Assembly: GCF_001751365.1 (NCBI RefSeq)
Contig: NZ_LJGT01000038.1
Span: 1,031,540 to 1,095,539, forward strand
Origin: Streptomyces abyssalis
Lineage (GTDB): Bacteria; Actinomycetota; Actinomycetes; Streptomycetales; Streptomycetaceae
DNA: 64,000 nt
Reading direction: 5' to 3'
Position numbers and translations under genes: made by a program. Numbering within the stretch: position 1 is the stretch's first letter; every line of letters starts with the position of its first letter. This document shows positions 1 through 9,600 of this stretch, piece after piece. The notes below the pieces were generated by a model. That model searched no databases and had not been told where the DNA came from. It saw only the letters and a program-made list of their open reading frames with translations.

Positions 1-187
1 GGCGCTGCGCAACGCACGCGATCTCTACACGCGCCGCTCCGAGGGCGTTTCCGTGTGGGTCGTGCCCTCCCACGAGATCACGGCTTCCTCGCCGGACGAG
101 AAGGACCCGTTCTTCGGGCCCGCCGCCGACAAGCCGTACCGCCACCCGACGTTCTATGAGGTGCCGGAAGGGGTGCGGAACCTGTGA
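1..187 (+). CDS. paaB: Phenylacetyl-CoA epoxidase subunit PaaB (3' part only)
   Basis: This is the C-terminal 61 residues of PaaB; the start lies left of the window. PaaB is a small structural subunit of the multicomponent 1,2-phenylacetyl-CoA epoxidase in aerobic phenylacetate degradation. The visible tail reads through RNARDLYTRR and ends FYEVPEGVRNL, typical of PaaB, including the DPFFGPAADKPYRHPTFY region. Its TGA overlaps the GTG of paaC (GTGA, 4 nt), so translation is probably coupled. The identification rests on this tail and on the paaC-paaD-paaE genes that follow. Confidence 0.88.
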   Translation, partial: ALRNARDLYTRRSEGVSVWVVPSHEITASSPDEKDPFFGPAADKPYRHPTFYEVPEGVRNL

Positions 188-933
188 CGGGCTCCGAGGG
201 GCTCTCGGCGCGCAGCGCAGCCGCACTCTCCGACCCGCTGCTCCCGCTGGCGGACGACTCCCTCGTGCTCTCCCACCGGCTGGGGGAGTGGGCCGGGCAC
301 GCACCCGTTCTGGAGGAGGAGCTGGCCCTGGCCAACATCGCCCTCGACCTCCTCGGCCAGGCCCGCGCCCTCTACGCCGAGCTGGGCGAGGAGGACGAGC
401 TGGCCTTCCTCCGTGAGGAACGGGCTTTCCGCAACTGCCAGTTGGCCGAGCAGCCCGGCGGCGACTTCGCGCACACGATGGTCCGCCAGCTCTACTTCTC
501 CGCCTGGCAGGAGCTGCTGTACGCACAGCTCGCCGAGCTCGGGCAGCCGCTGGCGGCGAAGGCGGTCAAGGAGTCCGAATACCACCGCGACCACGCCGAG
601 CACTGGACGCTGCGTCTCGGCGACGGCACGGAGGAGAGCCACGCCCGCGCCCAGCGGGCGGCGGACTCCCTGTGGCGCTTCACGGGCGAGCTCTTCGAGC
701 CGATCGCAGGCCCCGGGCCCGTCGGCGAGGTCGACTGGGACGCCCTGCGCACGGGCTGGACGGAGCGCATCACCCGTACGTTCGAGCGGGCGACCCTGAC
801 CGTGCCGGAATCCCCCCAGGAGGGTGCGTGGAAGGCGGGAGCGGGCCGCCAGGGCATCCACACCGAGCCCTTCGGCCGGATGCTCGCCGAGATGCAGCAC
901 CTGCACCGCAGCCACCCGGGGGCGTCGTGGTGA
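184..933 (+). CDS. paaC: Phenylacetyl-CoA epoxidase subunit PaaC
   Basis: 249 residues, the usual PaaC length. PaaC is the ferritin-like structural partner of the catalytic subunit PaaA, and the PaaAC complex epoxidises the ring of phenylacetyl-CoA. The sequence shows the helical pattern of the family: LPLADDSLVLSHRLGEW near the start, ELALANIALDLLGQARALY around residues 45-65, the EERAFRNCQL stretch and a VRQLYFSAWQELLY helix. The GTG start overlaps the paaB stop by 4 nt, and its own stop overlaps paaD in the same way, so the subunits are probably translationally coupled. PaaA itself is outside the window. Confidence 0.95.
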   Translation: MTGSEGLSARSAAALSDPLLPLADDSLVLSHRLGEWAGHAPVLEEELALANIALDLLGQARALYAELGEEDELAFLREERAFRNCQLAEQPGGDFAHTMVRQLYFSAWQELLYAQLAELGQPLAAKAVKESEYHRDHAEHWTLRLGDGTEESHARAQRAADSLWRFTGELFEPIAGPGPVGEVDWDALRTGWTERITRTFERATLTVPESPQEGAWKAGAGRQGIHTEPFGRMLAEMQHLHRSHPGASW

Positions 934-1484
934 CGACCCCCGGCGGGGCCGCTGCCCGCGCGGACACGGGCGCAGCCGAGCGCCGGCAGCGCGACCTGGA
1001 GGCATGGGCCGGCTCCGTCCCCGACCCGGAGCTTCCCGTCATCACGCTCGCCGAGCTGGGCGTGCTGCGCCGCGTGCACGAGAGGTCGCCCCACGGCCCC
1101 GTCGAGGTCGAGCTGACGCCCACGTACACGGGCTGTCCCGCCGTCGAGTCGATGGCCACGGACATCGAGCGGGTGCTGCGTGAGCACGGCGTCCCCGAGG
1201 TCGCCGTCCGCGTCGTCCTCGCGCCGCCGTGGAGCACGGACGACATCTCGGACGAGGGCCGCCGCAAGCTCGCCGCGCACGGCATCGCGCCCCCGCGCGG
1301 CGGCCGGGCCGTCCCGGGTGCGGGTGAGGCGCACGGCCCCGTCCCGCTGACGCTCGCGATCCGCTGCCCGAACTGCGGCTCGACGGAGACGAGCCTGATC
1401 AGCCGCTTCTCGTCGACCGCGTGCAAGGCGCTGCGCCGCTGCGAGTCGTGCAGGGAGCCGTTCGACCACTTCAAGGAGGTGTGA
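930..1484 (+). CDS. paaD: Phenylacetate degradation protein PaaD (DUF59 plus zinc-ribbon tail)
   Basis: 184 residues from a GTG overlapping the paaC stop by 4 nt. The first half is a MIP18/DUF59 domain (DPELPVITLAELGVLR; TYTGCPAVESM with its conserved Cys). The C-terminal end carries a four-cysteine ribbon, CPNC near residue 148 and CESC about 27 residues later. In the family PaaD is thought to help iron-sulfur assembly of the epoxidase complex rather than catalysis. A longer upstream reading frame exists but would run deep into paaC, so the overlapping GTG is the sensible start. Confidence 0.93.
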   Translation: MTTPGGAAARADTGAAERRQRDLEAWAGSVPDPELPVITLAELGVLRRVHERSPHGPVEVELTPTYTGCPAVESMATDIERVLREHGVPEVAVRVVLAPPWSTDDISDEGRRKLAAHGIAPPRGGRAVPGAGEAHGPVPLTLAIRCPNCGSTETSLISRFSSTACKALRRCESCREPFDHFKEV

Positions 1485-1491
1485 GGGCGCC

Positions 1492-2580
1492 GTGAGCACC
1501 TTCCATCCGCTGCGCGTCACGGCTGTCGACAGCCTCACGGACGACTCCGTCGCCCTCACCTTCGCCGTGCCGCCCGAGCTGCGCCCCCTCTACGGATACT
1601 CGCCCGGCCAGCACATCGCGCTGCGCAGGCACCGCGCCGGTGCGGACACGCTCACCGCGAGCACGGAGGTGCGGCGCACGTACTCGCTCTGCGCCCCCGC
1701 CTGCGACGAGCCCGCGGAGCTGCGCATCGGCGTACGCGGCGTCGAGGGCGGCGACTTCTCGAGCTACGCGGTCAAGGAGCTGAGGCCCGGCGACACGGTC
1801 GACGTCCTGCCGCCCTCCGGCCGGTTCGTACTGGAGCCGCGGAAGGGCCGTTTCGCGGCGGTCGTCGGAGGCAGCGGCATCACCCCGGTGCTCTCCATCG
1901 CCGCCACGCTGCTCACGCGTGAGCCGGAGGCGCGCTTCTGCCTCGTACGGAGCGACAGGTCCACGGCGTCCACGATGTTCCTGGAGGAGGTCGCGGACCT
2001 GAAGGACCGCTTCCCCGACCGCTTCCAGCTCGTGACGGCCCTCTCCCGCGAGGAGCAGCAGAGCGGGCTGCCGAGCGGCCGTCTCGATGAGCAGCGGCTG
2101 AGCGGGCTGCTGCCCTCGCTGCTGTCCGTGCCGGACGTCGACGGCTGGTATCTGTGCGGGCCGCTCGGCCTGGTCGAGGAGGCTTCACGCGCCCTGCGCG
2201 GCCTCGGTGTGCCGCGCGGCCGCATCCATCAGGAGATCTTCCACGTCACGGAGGCACCCACGGCTCCGTCCGCGGCGCGGTCCGCGGCGGGAGGCGTCTC
2301 TCACAGCGCGTCCGTGACGGCCAACCTCGACGGCCGCTCGGGCTGCTGGCCGATGGACGACGGCGAATCCGTGCTGGAGACGGTCCTGCGCCACCGCGCG
2401 GACGCACCCTTCGCCTGCAAGGGCGGCGTCTGCGGCACCTGCCGGGTCCGCCTGCTCTCCGGCGAGGTGCGGATGGAGCGCAACTACGCGCTGGAGCCCG
2501 ACGAGCTGGAGGCGGGCTATGTGCTGGCCTGCCAGTCCCACCCGGTGACCGAGGCCGTGGAAGTGGACTTCGACGGCTGA
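1492..2580 (+). CDS. paaE: Phenylacetyl-CoA epoxidase reductase PaaE
   Basis: 362 residues. PaaE passes electrons from NAD(P)H to the PaaAC oxygenase. The N-terminal ferredoxin-reductase half shows the flavin motif RTYSLCAP (about 62-69) and the nucleotide motif GGSGITPVLS. A C-terminal plant-type 2Fe-2S ferredoxin domain carries CKGGVCGTC and a fourth Cys in LACQSHP (about residues 307-345). It begins 7 nt after paaD in the same operon and is followed by two hairpins, so it is probably the last gene of the transcript. Confidence 0.95.
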   Translation: MSTFHPLRVTAVDSLTDDSVALTFAVPPELRPLYGYSPGQHIALRRHRAGADTLTASTEVRRTYSLCAPACDEPAELRIGVRGVEGGDFSSYAVKELRPGDTVDVLPPSGRFVLEPRKGRFAAVVGGSGITPVLSIAATLLTREPEARFCLVRSDRSTASTMFLEEVADLKDRFPDRFQLVTALSREEQQSGLPSGRLDEQRLSGLLPSLLSVPDVDGWYLCGPLGLVEEASRALRGLGVPRGRIHQEIFHVTEAPTAPSAARSAAGGVSHSASVTANLDGRSGCWPMDDGESVLETVLRHRADAPFACKGGVCGTCRVRLLSGEVRMERNYALEPDELEAGYVLACQSHPVTEAVEVDFDG

Positions 2581-2586
2581 GGGCGG

Positions 2587-2657
2587 CCGTGCCCGGGAGG
2601 CACGGGGCGGACCGGAGCCCTGGGCGCCTGCCTGAGAGGCCCGCGCTGCAGCGGGCC
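2587..2657. terminator. Two hairpins between convergent paaE and rhodanese genes
   Basis: Two perfect stems lie in the 112-nt gap: CCGTGCC/GGCACGG with a 5-nt loop (2587-2605) and GGCCCGC/GCGGGCC with a 6-nt loop (2638-2657). Neither has a U-tract, which is usual for GC-rich actinobacteria. Placed between convergent genes, they probably act as a bidirectional terminator. Confidence 0.6.
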
Positions 2658-2692
2658 GTCCCGGAGCAGCTTCAGCGGTCCGCCTCAGAGCC

Positions 2693-3034
2693 TCAGAGCA
2701 CGTGCGCGCTGTCCGCGTCCGCCGTCAGCGGCCGTCCCGCTGCCTCCCAGGCGAGCATGCCGCCGTCGACGTTCACCGCGTCCACGCCCTGCTGCCGCAG
2801 ATACTGCGTCACCTGCGCGGAGCGTCCGCCGACCCGGCAGAGCACGTAGATCCGCTCGTTCTCGCCGGCCCGCTCGGTCAACTCGCCCAGCCTGCCGACG
2901 AATTCGCTCATCGGAATGTGCAGTGCGCCCTCGGCGCGCCCGGCTTCCCACTCGTCGTCCTCGCGGACGTCGAGCAGCAGCGCGTCCTGCGGCACCGAGG
3001 CGACGTCGACCTGCGGCAACTGACCGAATTCCAT
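2693..3034 (-). CDS. Rhodanese-like sulfurtransferase domain protein
   Basis: A single 113-residue rhodanese domain beginning MEFGQLPQVDV. The active-site loop is CRVGGRS, with the persulfide-forming cysteine in YVLCRVGGRSAQVTQYL and the structural motif LLDVREDDEWEAGRAEGALHIP upstream. It probably handles thiosulfate or persulfide sulfur in the cytoplasm, but the substrate cannot be read from sequence. I start at the ATG at 3034, preceded by GAGAGA, because the upstream extension is Arg/Pro-rich and overlaps the next gene. It lies 16 nt after the J-domain gene and is probably cotranscribed with it. Confidence 0.88.
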   Translation of the reverse strand: MEFGQLPQVDVASVPQDALLLDVREDDEWEAGRAEGALHIPMSEFVGRLGELTERAGENERIYVLCRVGGRSAQVTQYLRQQGVDAVNVDGGMLAWEAAGRPLTADADSAHVL

Positions 3035-3050
3035 GGCGAAACGCTCTCTC

Positions 3051-4067
3051 TCAGTTCTCTTCCGTGCCGGCGCCGGGCGTCCCTGCCGCGCCGGCCTGTC
3101 CTGCCACGCCGGCCTCCCCGGTCGCACCGGCCTGGCCGCTCGTACCGGCGTCGCGGACCTGGATCAGCCGCGCAAGTTCTCGCTCGCGTCCGGCCACCTG
3201 CTCCAGCAGCTGCTCGGCGATCTCGTCCAGCAGCGCGTCCGGGTCGTCCGGGGCCATCCTCAGCATCGCACCGATCGCGCTCTGCTCCAGCTCCGTGACC
3301 ATCGCCGTGAGCACCTCCTTCCGCTCCGCCAGCCACTCAAGGCGGGCGTAGAGGAGTTCGCTCTGCGGCACCGTCGGTTCCGGTTCCTCTTCGCGCGGCC
3401 CGTTCTCCCACTCGTCCAGCAGCGCCCGCAGGGTGTCCGCGTCGCCGTCCGCGTAGGCCTTGTTGACCCGTACGAGGAACTCCTCGCGGCGCTGCCGCTC
3501 CGCGTCCTCCTGCGCCAGGTCGGGGTGTGCCTTGCGCACGAGTTCTCGGTACGCCTTGCGCGCCTCCTCGCTCGGACGCACGCGGCCGGGCGGCTGCACG
3601 TTCTGCCCGGTGAGCATGGCGGTGGCCTCGGGCGGCATGCCCTTGGAGTCGATCCAGCCGTGGAAGAGCTCCTCGACCCTGGGCATCGGCAGCACGGCGG
3701 CCCGCGCGTCCTGGGCCTTGCGGAGATCCTCCGGGTCGCCGCTGATGGCCGCGGTCACCTCGAGGATCGAGGCGTCGAGCTCGTCGAGGCGCGCGTACAT
3801 CGGGCCGAGGCGCTGGTGGTGCAGGCGTGAGAAGTTCTCGACCTCCACGCGGAACGTCTCGACCGCGATCTCGAACTCGATCAGTGCGTTCTCCGCCGCC
3901 CGCACCGCCTTCTCCAGCCGGTCCGTGCCCGGCTCACCCGGGCCCCCGGTCCCTCCCGCCCCGGCGGTGCCGGAGGCTTCGGCGGCCCCCGCGGGATCCT
4001 CGGACCGTTCCGGCGGCTGCTCCGGCTCTTCGGCTTCCGCTTCCGGGTTCGCTTTCATCGGGCCCAC
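3051..4067 (-). CDS. J-domain protein with Gly-X-Y tail
   Basis: 338 residues (start GTG 4067, or ATG 4058). An acidic, Pro/Gly-rich N-terminus is followed by a long helical, coiled-coil-like part (LEKAVRAAENALIEFEIAVETFRVEVENF). A J-like domain near residues 190-225 contains the HPD signature (YRELVRKAHPDLAQEDAE), implying contact with a DnaK-type Hsp70. A second helical part follows, and the protein ends in nine Gly-X-Y triplets. It has no Gly/Phe or zinc-finger region, so it is not canonical DnaJ. Its client is unknown. It is upstream of, and probably in an operon with, the rhodanese gene. Confidence 0.8.
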   Translation of the reverse strand: MGPMKANPEAEAEEPEQPPERSEDPAGAAEASGTAGAGGTGGPGEPGTDRLEKAVRAAENALIEFEIAVETFRVEVENFSRLHHQRLGPMYARLDELDASILEVTAAISGDPEDLRKAQDARAAVLPMPRVEELFHGWIDSKGMPPEATAMLTGQNVQPPGRVRPSEEARKAYRELVRKAHPDLAQEDAERQRREEFLVRVNKAYADGDADTLRALLDEWENGPREEEPEPTVPQSELLYARLEWLAERKEVLTAMVTELEQSAIGAMLRMAPDDPDALLDEIAEQLLEQVAGRERELARLIQVRDAGTSGQAGATGEAGVAGQAGAAGTPGAGTEEN

Positions 4068-4155
4068 CCTACGGAAGCCCGCCCCGCCATTCCCAGCGAG
4101 TGCCGCGACCCGACGATGCCCGCCCGTCGGGGAGCGTGCGGGCCGGACCGCGGTG

Positions 4156-4569
4156 TCAGGCCCTGAACTCCGAGGGGCAGCCCGGCGCTTCGTCCGGAAG
4201 GTGCGTGTCCGCCCACCGCGTCAGCTCCGTCATGGCCGGCCGCAGCGCCAGTCCGGCGTCCGTGAGCCGGTAGCTGACCCGCAGCGGCGGGCCCTCCTCG
4301 ACGGTGCGTACGACGAGTCCCAGCGACGCCAGCTCGGTCAGCCTGTCCGAGAGCATCCGCTCACTGATTCCGGGCACCGCGCGCCGGAGCTGGGCGAAGT
4401 GGCCGGGCCCGTGCATGAGCGCCGCGAGCACCAGCCCGGTCCAGCGCTTGCCCAGCATCTGGAAGACGCGCGTGATGCTGCTCTCGGGCTCGCTGCACGC
4501 GCCGGCGAGACCGGGCACCCCCTCTTCCTGTGCCGACGCCGTGTGCGTCTGTTCCCGCGGCTCCGCCAT
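4156..4569 (-). CDS. HxlR-family winged-helix transcriptional regulator
   Basis: 137 residues covering the whole HxlR domain: a Cys near the N-terminal side (GACSEPES), then ITRVFQMLGKRWTGLVLAALMHGP, FAQLRRAVPGISERMLSDRL (recognition helix) and the wing VSYRLTDAGLALRP. HxlR proteins are dimeric MarR-like regulators, often sensing electrophiles or redox stress and often controlling the adjacent divergent gene. That neighbour here is an azoreductase, so local control of azoR is the likely job. Whether it activates or represses cannot be seen. Confidence 0.92.
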   Translation of the reverse strand: MAEPREQTHTASAQEEGVPGLAGACSEPESSITRVFQMLGKRWTGLVLAALMHGPGHFAQLRRAVPGISERMLSDRLTELASLGLVVRTVEEGPPLRVSYRLTDAGLALRPAMTELTRWADTHLPDEAPGCPSEFRA

Positions 4570-4679
4570 GCCTCAAGGGTACTGCGCCCACACAAGGGGA
4601 TGAAAAAAAGTAAGTAGCTGTGTTATTAATAGGTGCGAACGCAACAGTACCTCCTTACATTCACCAAGGAGCTTCCCTC
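4570..4679. promoter_or_regulatory. Divergent promoter region of hxlR regulator and azoR
   Basis: 110 nt between the two start codons, markedly richer in A+T than its surroundings (a run of seven A near 4604 and a TTATTAATA block at 4622-4630). A good ribosome-binding site, CAAGGAG, sits at 4664-4670 before azoR. An HxlR-type operator is expected here, but I cannot pick out a convincing palindrome by eye. Confidence 0.5.
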
Positions 4680-5339
4680 ATGGCTACTCTGCTTCACCTC
4701 GACTCGTCCGTCTTCCCGCACGACGGCTCCGTCTCGCGCGACGTCGGCGCGTCCTTCCGCAAGGCATGGGAGGCCGAGCACCCGGACGGAACGGTCGTGT
4801 ACCGCGACCTGGCCGCCGACCCGCTCCCGCACCTCGACGGTGTGGCCGCCTCCAGCGCCTTCGCCCCGCCGGAGACCCACAGCCCGGAGCAGTCGGTGGC
4901 GTACGCGCTGCGCGACAAGCTGGCCCGCGAACTGGAGCAGGCGGACGCCGTGCTGATCGGCGCGCCCATGTACAACTTCACGGTCCCCTCGACCCTCAAG
5001 GCGTGGATCGACCAGGTGGTCCTCAACGGGCGCACATTCGGCACGGACACCCCGACCGCCGCGGGCACCCCCACCGTGGTCGTGGCCAGCCGCGGCGGCG
5101 GATACGGGCCCGGCACGCCGCGCGAGAGCTGGGAGTTCGTACAGAGCTACCTGGCCAAGATGCTCGGCGAGGGCATGGGCCTGGAGCTGGAGTTCGTCGT
5201 GCCGGAGCTCACGCTGGCCGCCCGTACGCCCGGCATGGAGTCGCTGGTCGACCTCGCGGAGGCCTCGCGCACCAAGGCACACGAGACGGCGGGCGCACAC
5301 GGCAAGGCCCTCGCGGCACGCTTCGCGGCGGCGGTCTGA
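4680..5339 (+). CDS. azoR: FMN-dependent NADH-azoreductase
   Basis: 219 residues from the ATG at 4680. The family is a flavodoxin-like homodimer that reduces azo bonds and quinones with NADH and FMN. The sequence shows the N-terminal strand ATLLHLDSSVF with DGSVSR, the flavin-contacting GAPMYNFTVPSTLKAWIDQV, and the RGGGYG loop near residue 140. An upstream in-frame ATG at 4620 lacks a ribosome-binding site and would use up the promoter, so I rejected it. Under likely control of the divergent HxlR regulator, it probably detoxifies quinones or electrophiles. Confidence 0.93.
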   Translation: MATLLHLDSSVFPHDGSVSRDVGASFRKAWEAEHPDGTVVYRDLAADPLPHLDGVAASSAFAPPETHSPEQSVAYALRDKLARELEQADAVLIGAPMYNFTVPSTLKAWIDQVVLNGRTFGTDTPTAAGTPTVVVASRGGGYGPGTPRESWEFVQSYLAKMLGEGMGLELEFVVPELTLAARTPGMESLVDLAEASRTKAHETAGAHGKALAARFAAAV

Positions 5340-5639
5340 GACCGGCTCCCCGCACGTGACGCAGCCGCGGCCGCACGTATCGCAGCCGCACTTGCCGCCG
5401 TGCCCTCGGCGCAGCCGTCTCGGCCTCCGCCGCACGCGGCTGGGCCCGGCGGACCTGGACGGCCCGCCGGGCAGCAGCCGTCACCATGCCCGTAAGACCC
5501 TGGTCCCGGCCCGTTCGGCCCTCGTACGGCACCGTGCCCGGCACGACCCTGAGGGTGAGCAGGGAAGAACAAGGCAGCAGCGGACCGGCCCGCGGGCGCG
5601 GGTGCAGCGAGCGGGCGGACGGGCGGAAGGAGCGCGGCT

Positions 5640-6545
5640 GTGGAGACGAGCGTTGTGGAGACGGGCAACGAAGTCGTCGTCGGAGTGGACGGATCCGAGG
5701 TGAGCCTCGCGGCCATGGAGCACGCCGCGGAGGAGGCCGCACTGCGCGGTACCGGTCTGCGGGTCGTGCAGGTGCTGAGCTGGCCGACGGCCCCCGTCCT
5801 CCGCGGAGTTACGGTGGCCGGGTCCGCGGCGGAGGCGTTCCACAGCCGTGCGGAGGCGAGCGTGGAGGAGGCCGTCTCACGCGCCCGTACGACCGCCCCC
5901 GGTGTGGAGGTGACCGGCTCCGTCGCCATGGGTGAGGTCCTCCCCGTGCTCACGGAACTGTCCGCGCCGGCCTCGCTGATCGCCGTCGGGAGCAAGGGCA
6001 GGGGCGCGTTCTCCGGGCTGCTGCTCGGCTCCGTCGCCATGCACCTCGCCTCGCACTCCCGCTGCCCGGTGCTGGTGGTACGCGGCACGGCCGAGCCCTC
6101 CGGACCGGTCATGGCCGCGGTGGACGGCTCCGCCGCGAACCGTGCCGCGGTCGCGTTCGCCTTCGAAGAGGCGTCGCTTCGGGAGGTGGATCTCGTGGCG
6201 ACTCATGTGTGGTCCGAGTGGTCGGTGCCTCCCACGGTTCCCCGTGACCCGTCCGAGGCGTACGCCCGTAAGCCCGGTGAGCTGCGGGACGAGGAGGAGG
6301 CGCTGCTGTCCGAGGCGCTCGCCGGGCACGCGGGGCGGTATCCGGACGTACGGGTGGAGCACCGCGTCCTGCGCGGACGCACCCGGGAGCGGCTGATGGA
6401 CGCGAGCAAGGGCGCGCGGATGCTGGTCGTGGGCGCCCGGGGGCACGGCGGCTTCACAGGGATGCTGCTGGGTTCCGTCAGCCAGGCCGTGCTGCACCAC
6501 GCTCACTGCCCCGTCGTGGTGGTGCCGGCGGAGGGCGACCGCTGA
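5640..6545 (+). CDS. Universal stress protein, tandem two-domain
   Basis: 301 residues made of two UspA domains. Each ends in the ATP-binding signature G-2X-G-9X-G-S: GSKGRGAFSGLLLGSVAMHL in the first half and GARGHGGFTGMLLGSVSQAVL in the second, each followed by the CPVxVV strand. Each half starts with a V-G/A-VDGS motif. Such proteins bind ATP and accumulate under hypoxia or growth arrest in actinobacteria. The start is a GTG at 5640 after GGAAGGAG. The 300 nt before it (5340-5639) hold no gene I can support and no recognisable DosR-type box. Confidence 0.92.
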   Translation: METSVVETGNEVVVGVDGSEVSLAAMEHAAEEAALRGTGLRVVQVLSWPTAPVLRGVTVAGSAAEAFHSRAEASVEEAVSRARTTAPGVEVTGSVAMGEVLPVLTELSAPASLIAVGSKGRGAFSGLLLGSVAMHLASHSRCPVLVVRGTAEPSGPVMAAVDGSAANRAAVAFAFEEASLREVDLVATHVWSEWSVPPTVPRDPSEAYARKPGELRDEEEALLSEALAGHAGRYPDVRVEHRVLRGRTRERLMDASKGARMLVVGARGHGGFTGMLLGSVSQAVLHHAHCPVVVVPAEGDR

Positions 6546-6602
6546 GGGAGGGCACGCCGCCGTGAGCAGGCGGACCGCCACGTGGCGCCCCTGACGCCGT
6601 TT

Positions 6603-9600
6603 CTACCCGCCGTCGCGCGGCGGCCCGTATCCGCCGCCGCCCGGGGTCTCCACCACCAGCACGTCGCCGGGCTCCACCTCGGCCGAGTCGCACGCACCCA
6701 TGATCAGGCTGCCGCCGGCCGCCCGTTCGATGCGGTTGGAGCCCAGTGCGCCCGCCGCGCCGCCTGCCATCCCGTACGGAGGCACCCGGCGGTGGCCCGA
6801 CAGCGTGCTCACGGTCATCGGCTCACGGAAGCGGATCCGGCGCACGGCACCGTCCCCGCCGCGCTGCCGCCCCGCCCCGCCGCTGCCGTGGCGGATTGCG
6901 AACTCCTCGACCAGCACGGGCAGTTGCGTCTCCAGGACCTCGGGGTCGGTGAGCCGGGAGTTGGTCATGTGCGTCTGCACGACCGGAGCGCCGTCGAAGC
7001 CGTCACCGGCACCGGAGCCCGACGCCACGGTCTCGTAGTACTGGTGCCGCTCGTTCCCGAACGTGACGTTGTTCATCGTCCCCGAGCCCTCCGCCTGTAC
7101 GCCCATCGCGGCGTAGAGCGCGCCCGTGATCGCCTGTGACGTCTCGACGTTGCCCGCGACGACGGCGGCGGGATGGACCGGAGCCAGCATCGAGCCCGGC
7201 GGGATGATGATCCGCAGCGGCCTCAGACAGCCGTCGTTCAGCGGGATCTCGTCGCCGACGAGAGTGCGGAAGACGTAGAGGACGGCGGCGGTCACCACGG
7301 ACGTGGGCGCGTTGAGATTCGAGCCGAGCTGCGCCGAGGTGCCGGTGAAGTCCACTGTCGCCGAGCGGTGTTCGCGGTCCACCGAGACCCGTACGGAGAT
7401 CACGTGGCCCGCATCCGTCTCGTAGCGGTACTCGCCGTCGTCCAGGGCGTCGACGACCTTGCGTACCGACTCCTCGGCGTTGTCCTGCACGTGCCGCATG
7501 TACGCCTGCACCACGTCCAGGCCGAAGTGGCCGATCATTCTGCCGACTTCCTCGACGCCCTTCCGGTTGGCCGCGATCTGCGCGCGGAGGTCCCCGAGGT
7601 TCGTGTCCGGGTTGCGGGACGGGAAGGGCGCCTCCGTCAGCAGCCGCCGCGTCTCCTCCTCACGGAGCCTGCCGTCCTCGACGAGCAGCCAGTTGTCGAA
7701 GAGCACGCCCTCCTCGTGGATCTCACGGCTGCCGGCCGGCATGGATCCGGGAGTCAGCCCGCCGATCTCGGCGTGGTGGCCGCGGGAGGCGACGAAGAAG
7801 AGAATCCGCGCGTCCGCCGGGTCCGCACCCTCAGCGCGATCCTCGAAGGCGGGTGTCACGACGGTGACGTCCGGCAGATGAGTGCCGCCGTTGTACGGGT
7901 CGTTGACGGCGTAGGCGTCGCCCGGCTTCATCGTCCCCGCCCGGCGGCGGATCACCTCCTTCACGGTGGTGCCCATCGAGCCCAGGTGCACGGGGATGTG
8001 CGGGGCGTTGGCGACGAGATCGCCGTCCGGGCCGAAGAGGGCACACGAGAAGTCGAGCCGTTCCTTGATGTTGACGGACTGCGCGGTCGACTCCAGCCGC
8101 GCGCCCATCTGTTCGGCGATCGACATGAAGAGGTTGCCGAAGATCTCCAGGAGGACCGGGTCCGCCTCGGTCCCCACGTCCGCCTCGCCCCGCGCGGCCA
8201 CGCGCCGCACCAGCAGATGGCCCTCGGGCGTCACGTCCGCACGCCAGCCGGCGTCGACGACCGTGGTGGCGTTGGCCTCCGTGATGATCGCCGGGCCCGG
8301 CACACGGTCGCCGGTCCGCAGGGAACCCCGGCCGTGCAGTGGAACGTCCCGCCATGCTCCGCCCGTCCAGAGGCACACGGTGCTCACGCCGCCGTCCCCG
8401 CGCTCCCCGCGTTCCCCGTCCCGCCCGTCGTCACCGGAGCCGTCCGCACCGCCGAGGGCCGCGAGCCCCGGCTGCTCCGTGACGCCGACCGCCTCCACCG
8501 ATACGGCCTCCACGACGACCGGACGGTCCATGAGGAACGAGTACGTGGCACGGTGCCTCGCTTCGAACGACTCCGTCATGGCGTCCGGCCCGGCGAGCTC
8601 CACGGCCAGCGCGGTGTCGGTCCCGTCGTAGCGGAGCCGGGCGCGGCGCGTCACCCCGATGTGTCCTGCGGGGATGTCCTGGTCGAGGAGTTCCGCACGC
8701 GCCGCCGACTCCAGGTCCGCGGCGAGCGCCCGGATGTGCTCCATGTGCTCCCCGGCGAGGGGGAGTTCCACGGACTGCTCACGCATCGCGGTGGTGTCGG
8801 CGAGGCCCATGCCCAGGGCGGAGAGCACCCCGGCCATCGGCGGCACCAGGACGGTACGGATGCCGAGGGAGTCGGCCACCGCACACGCGTGCTGGGCACC
8901 CGCACCGCCGAAGGTGGTCAGCGCGTACCGCGTGACGTCGTGGCCCTTCTGCACGGAGATGCGCTTGATCGCGCTGCCGATGTTCGCCACGGCGATCTCC
9001 AGATACCCCGCCGCGACCTCCTCCGGGGACCGGCTGTCGCCCGTACGTTCACGGATCTCGCCGGCCAGAGCGGCGAACCGCTCCCGCACCGTCCGGCGGT
9101 CCAGTGACCGGCGGCCGTCCGGACCGAAGACGTGCGGGAAGTGTGCGGGCTGGATGCGGCCCAGCATCACGTTGGCGTCGGTGACGGTGAGCGGGCCGCC
9201 GCCACGGTACGAGGCGGGTCCCGGGTGGGCGCCGGCCGAGTCCGGCCCCACCCGGTAGCGGCTGCCGTCGAAGTGCAGAACCGATCCGCCCCCGGCTGCG
9301 ACGGTGTGGATGTCCAGCATCGGAGCCTGCAGCCGTACGCCGCCCACCTGCGCGGTGAACACCCGCTCGTAGCCGCCCGCGAAGTGCGAGACGTCGGTCG
9401 ACGTGCCGCCCATGTCGAAGCCGATCACCTCGTCGAAGCCCGCCAGTCGGGACATCCTCGCCATTCCGACGATGCCGCCCGCCGGGCCGGAGAGGATCGC
9501 GTCCTTCCCGCGGAAGTGGCCGGCCTCCGCAAGGCCGCCGTTGGACTGCATGAACATCAGCCGCACCCCCCGCAGCTGCTCGGCGACCTGCCCCACGTAG

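Noticed and set aside
4570..4679. An exact HxlR operator palindrome
   Set aside because: The AT-rich region has several weak half-sites but none with convincing symmetry.
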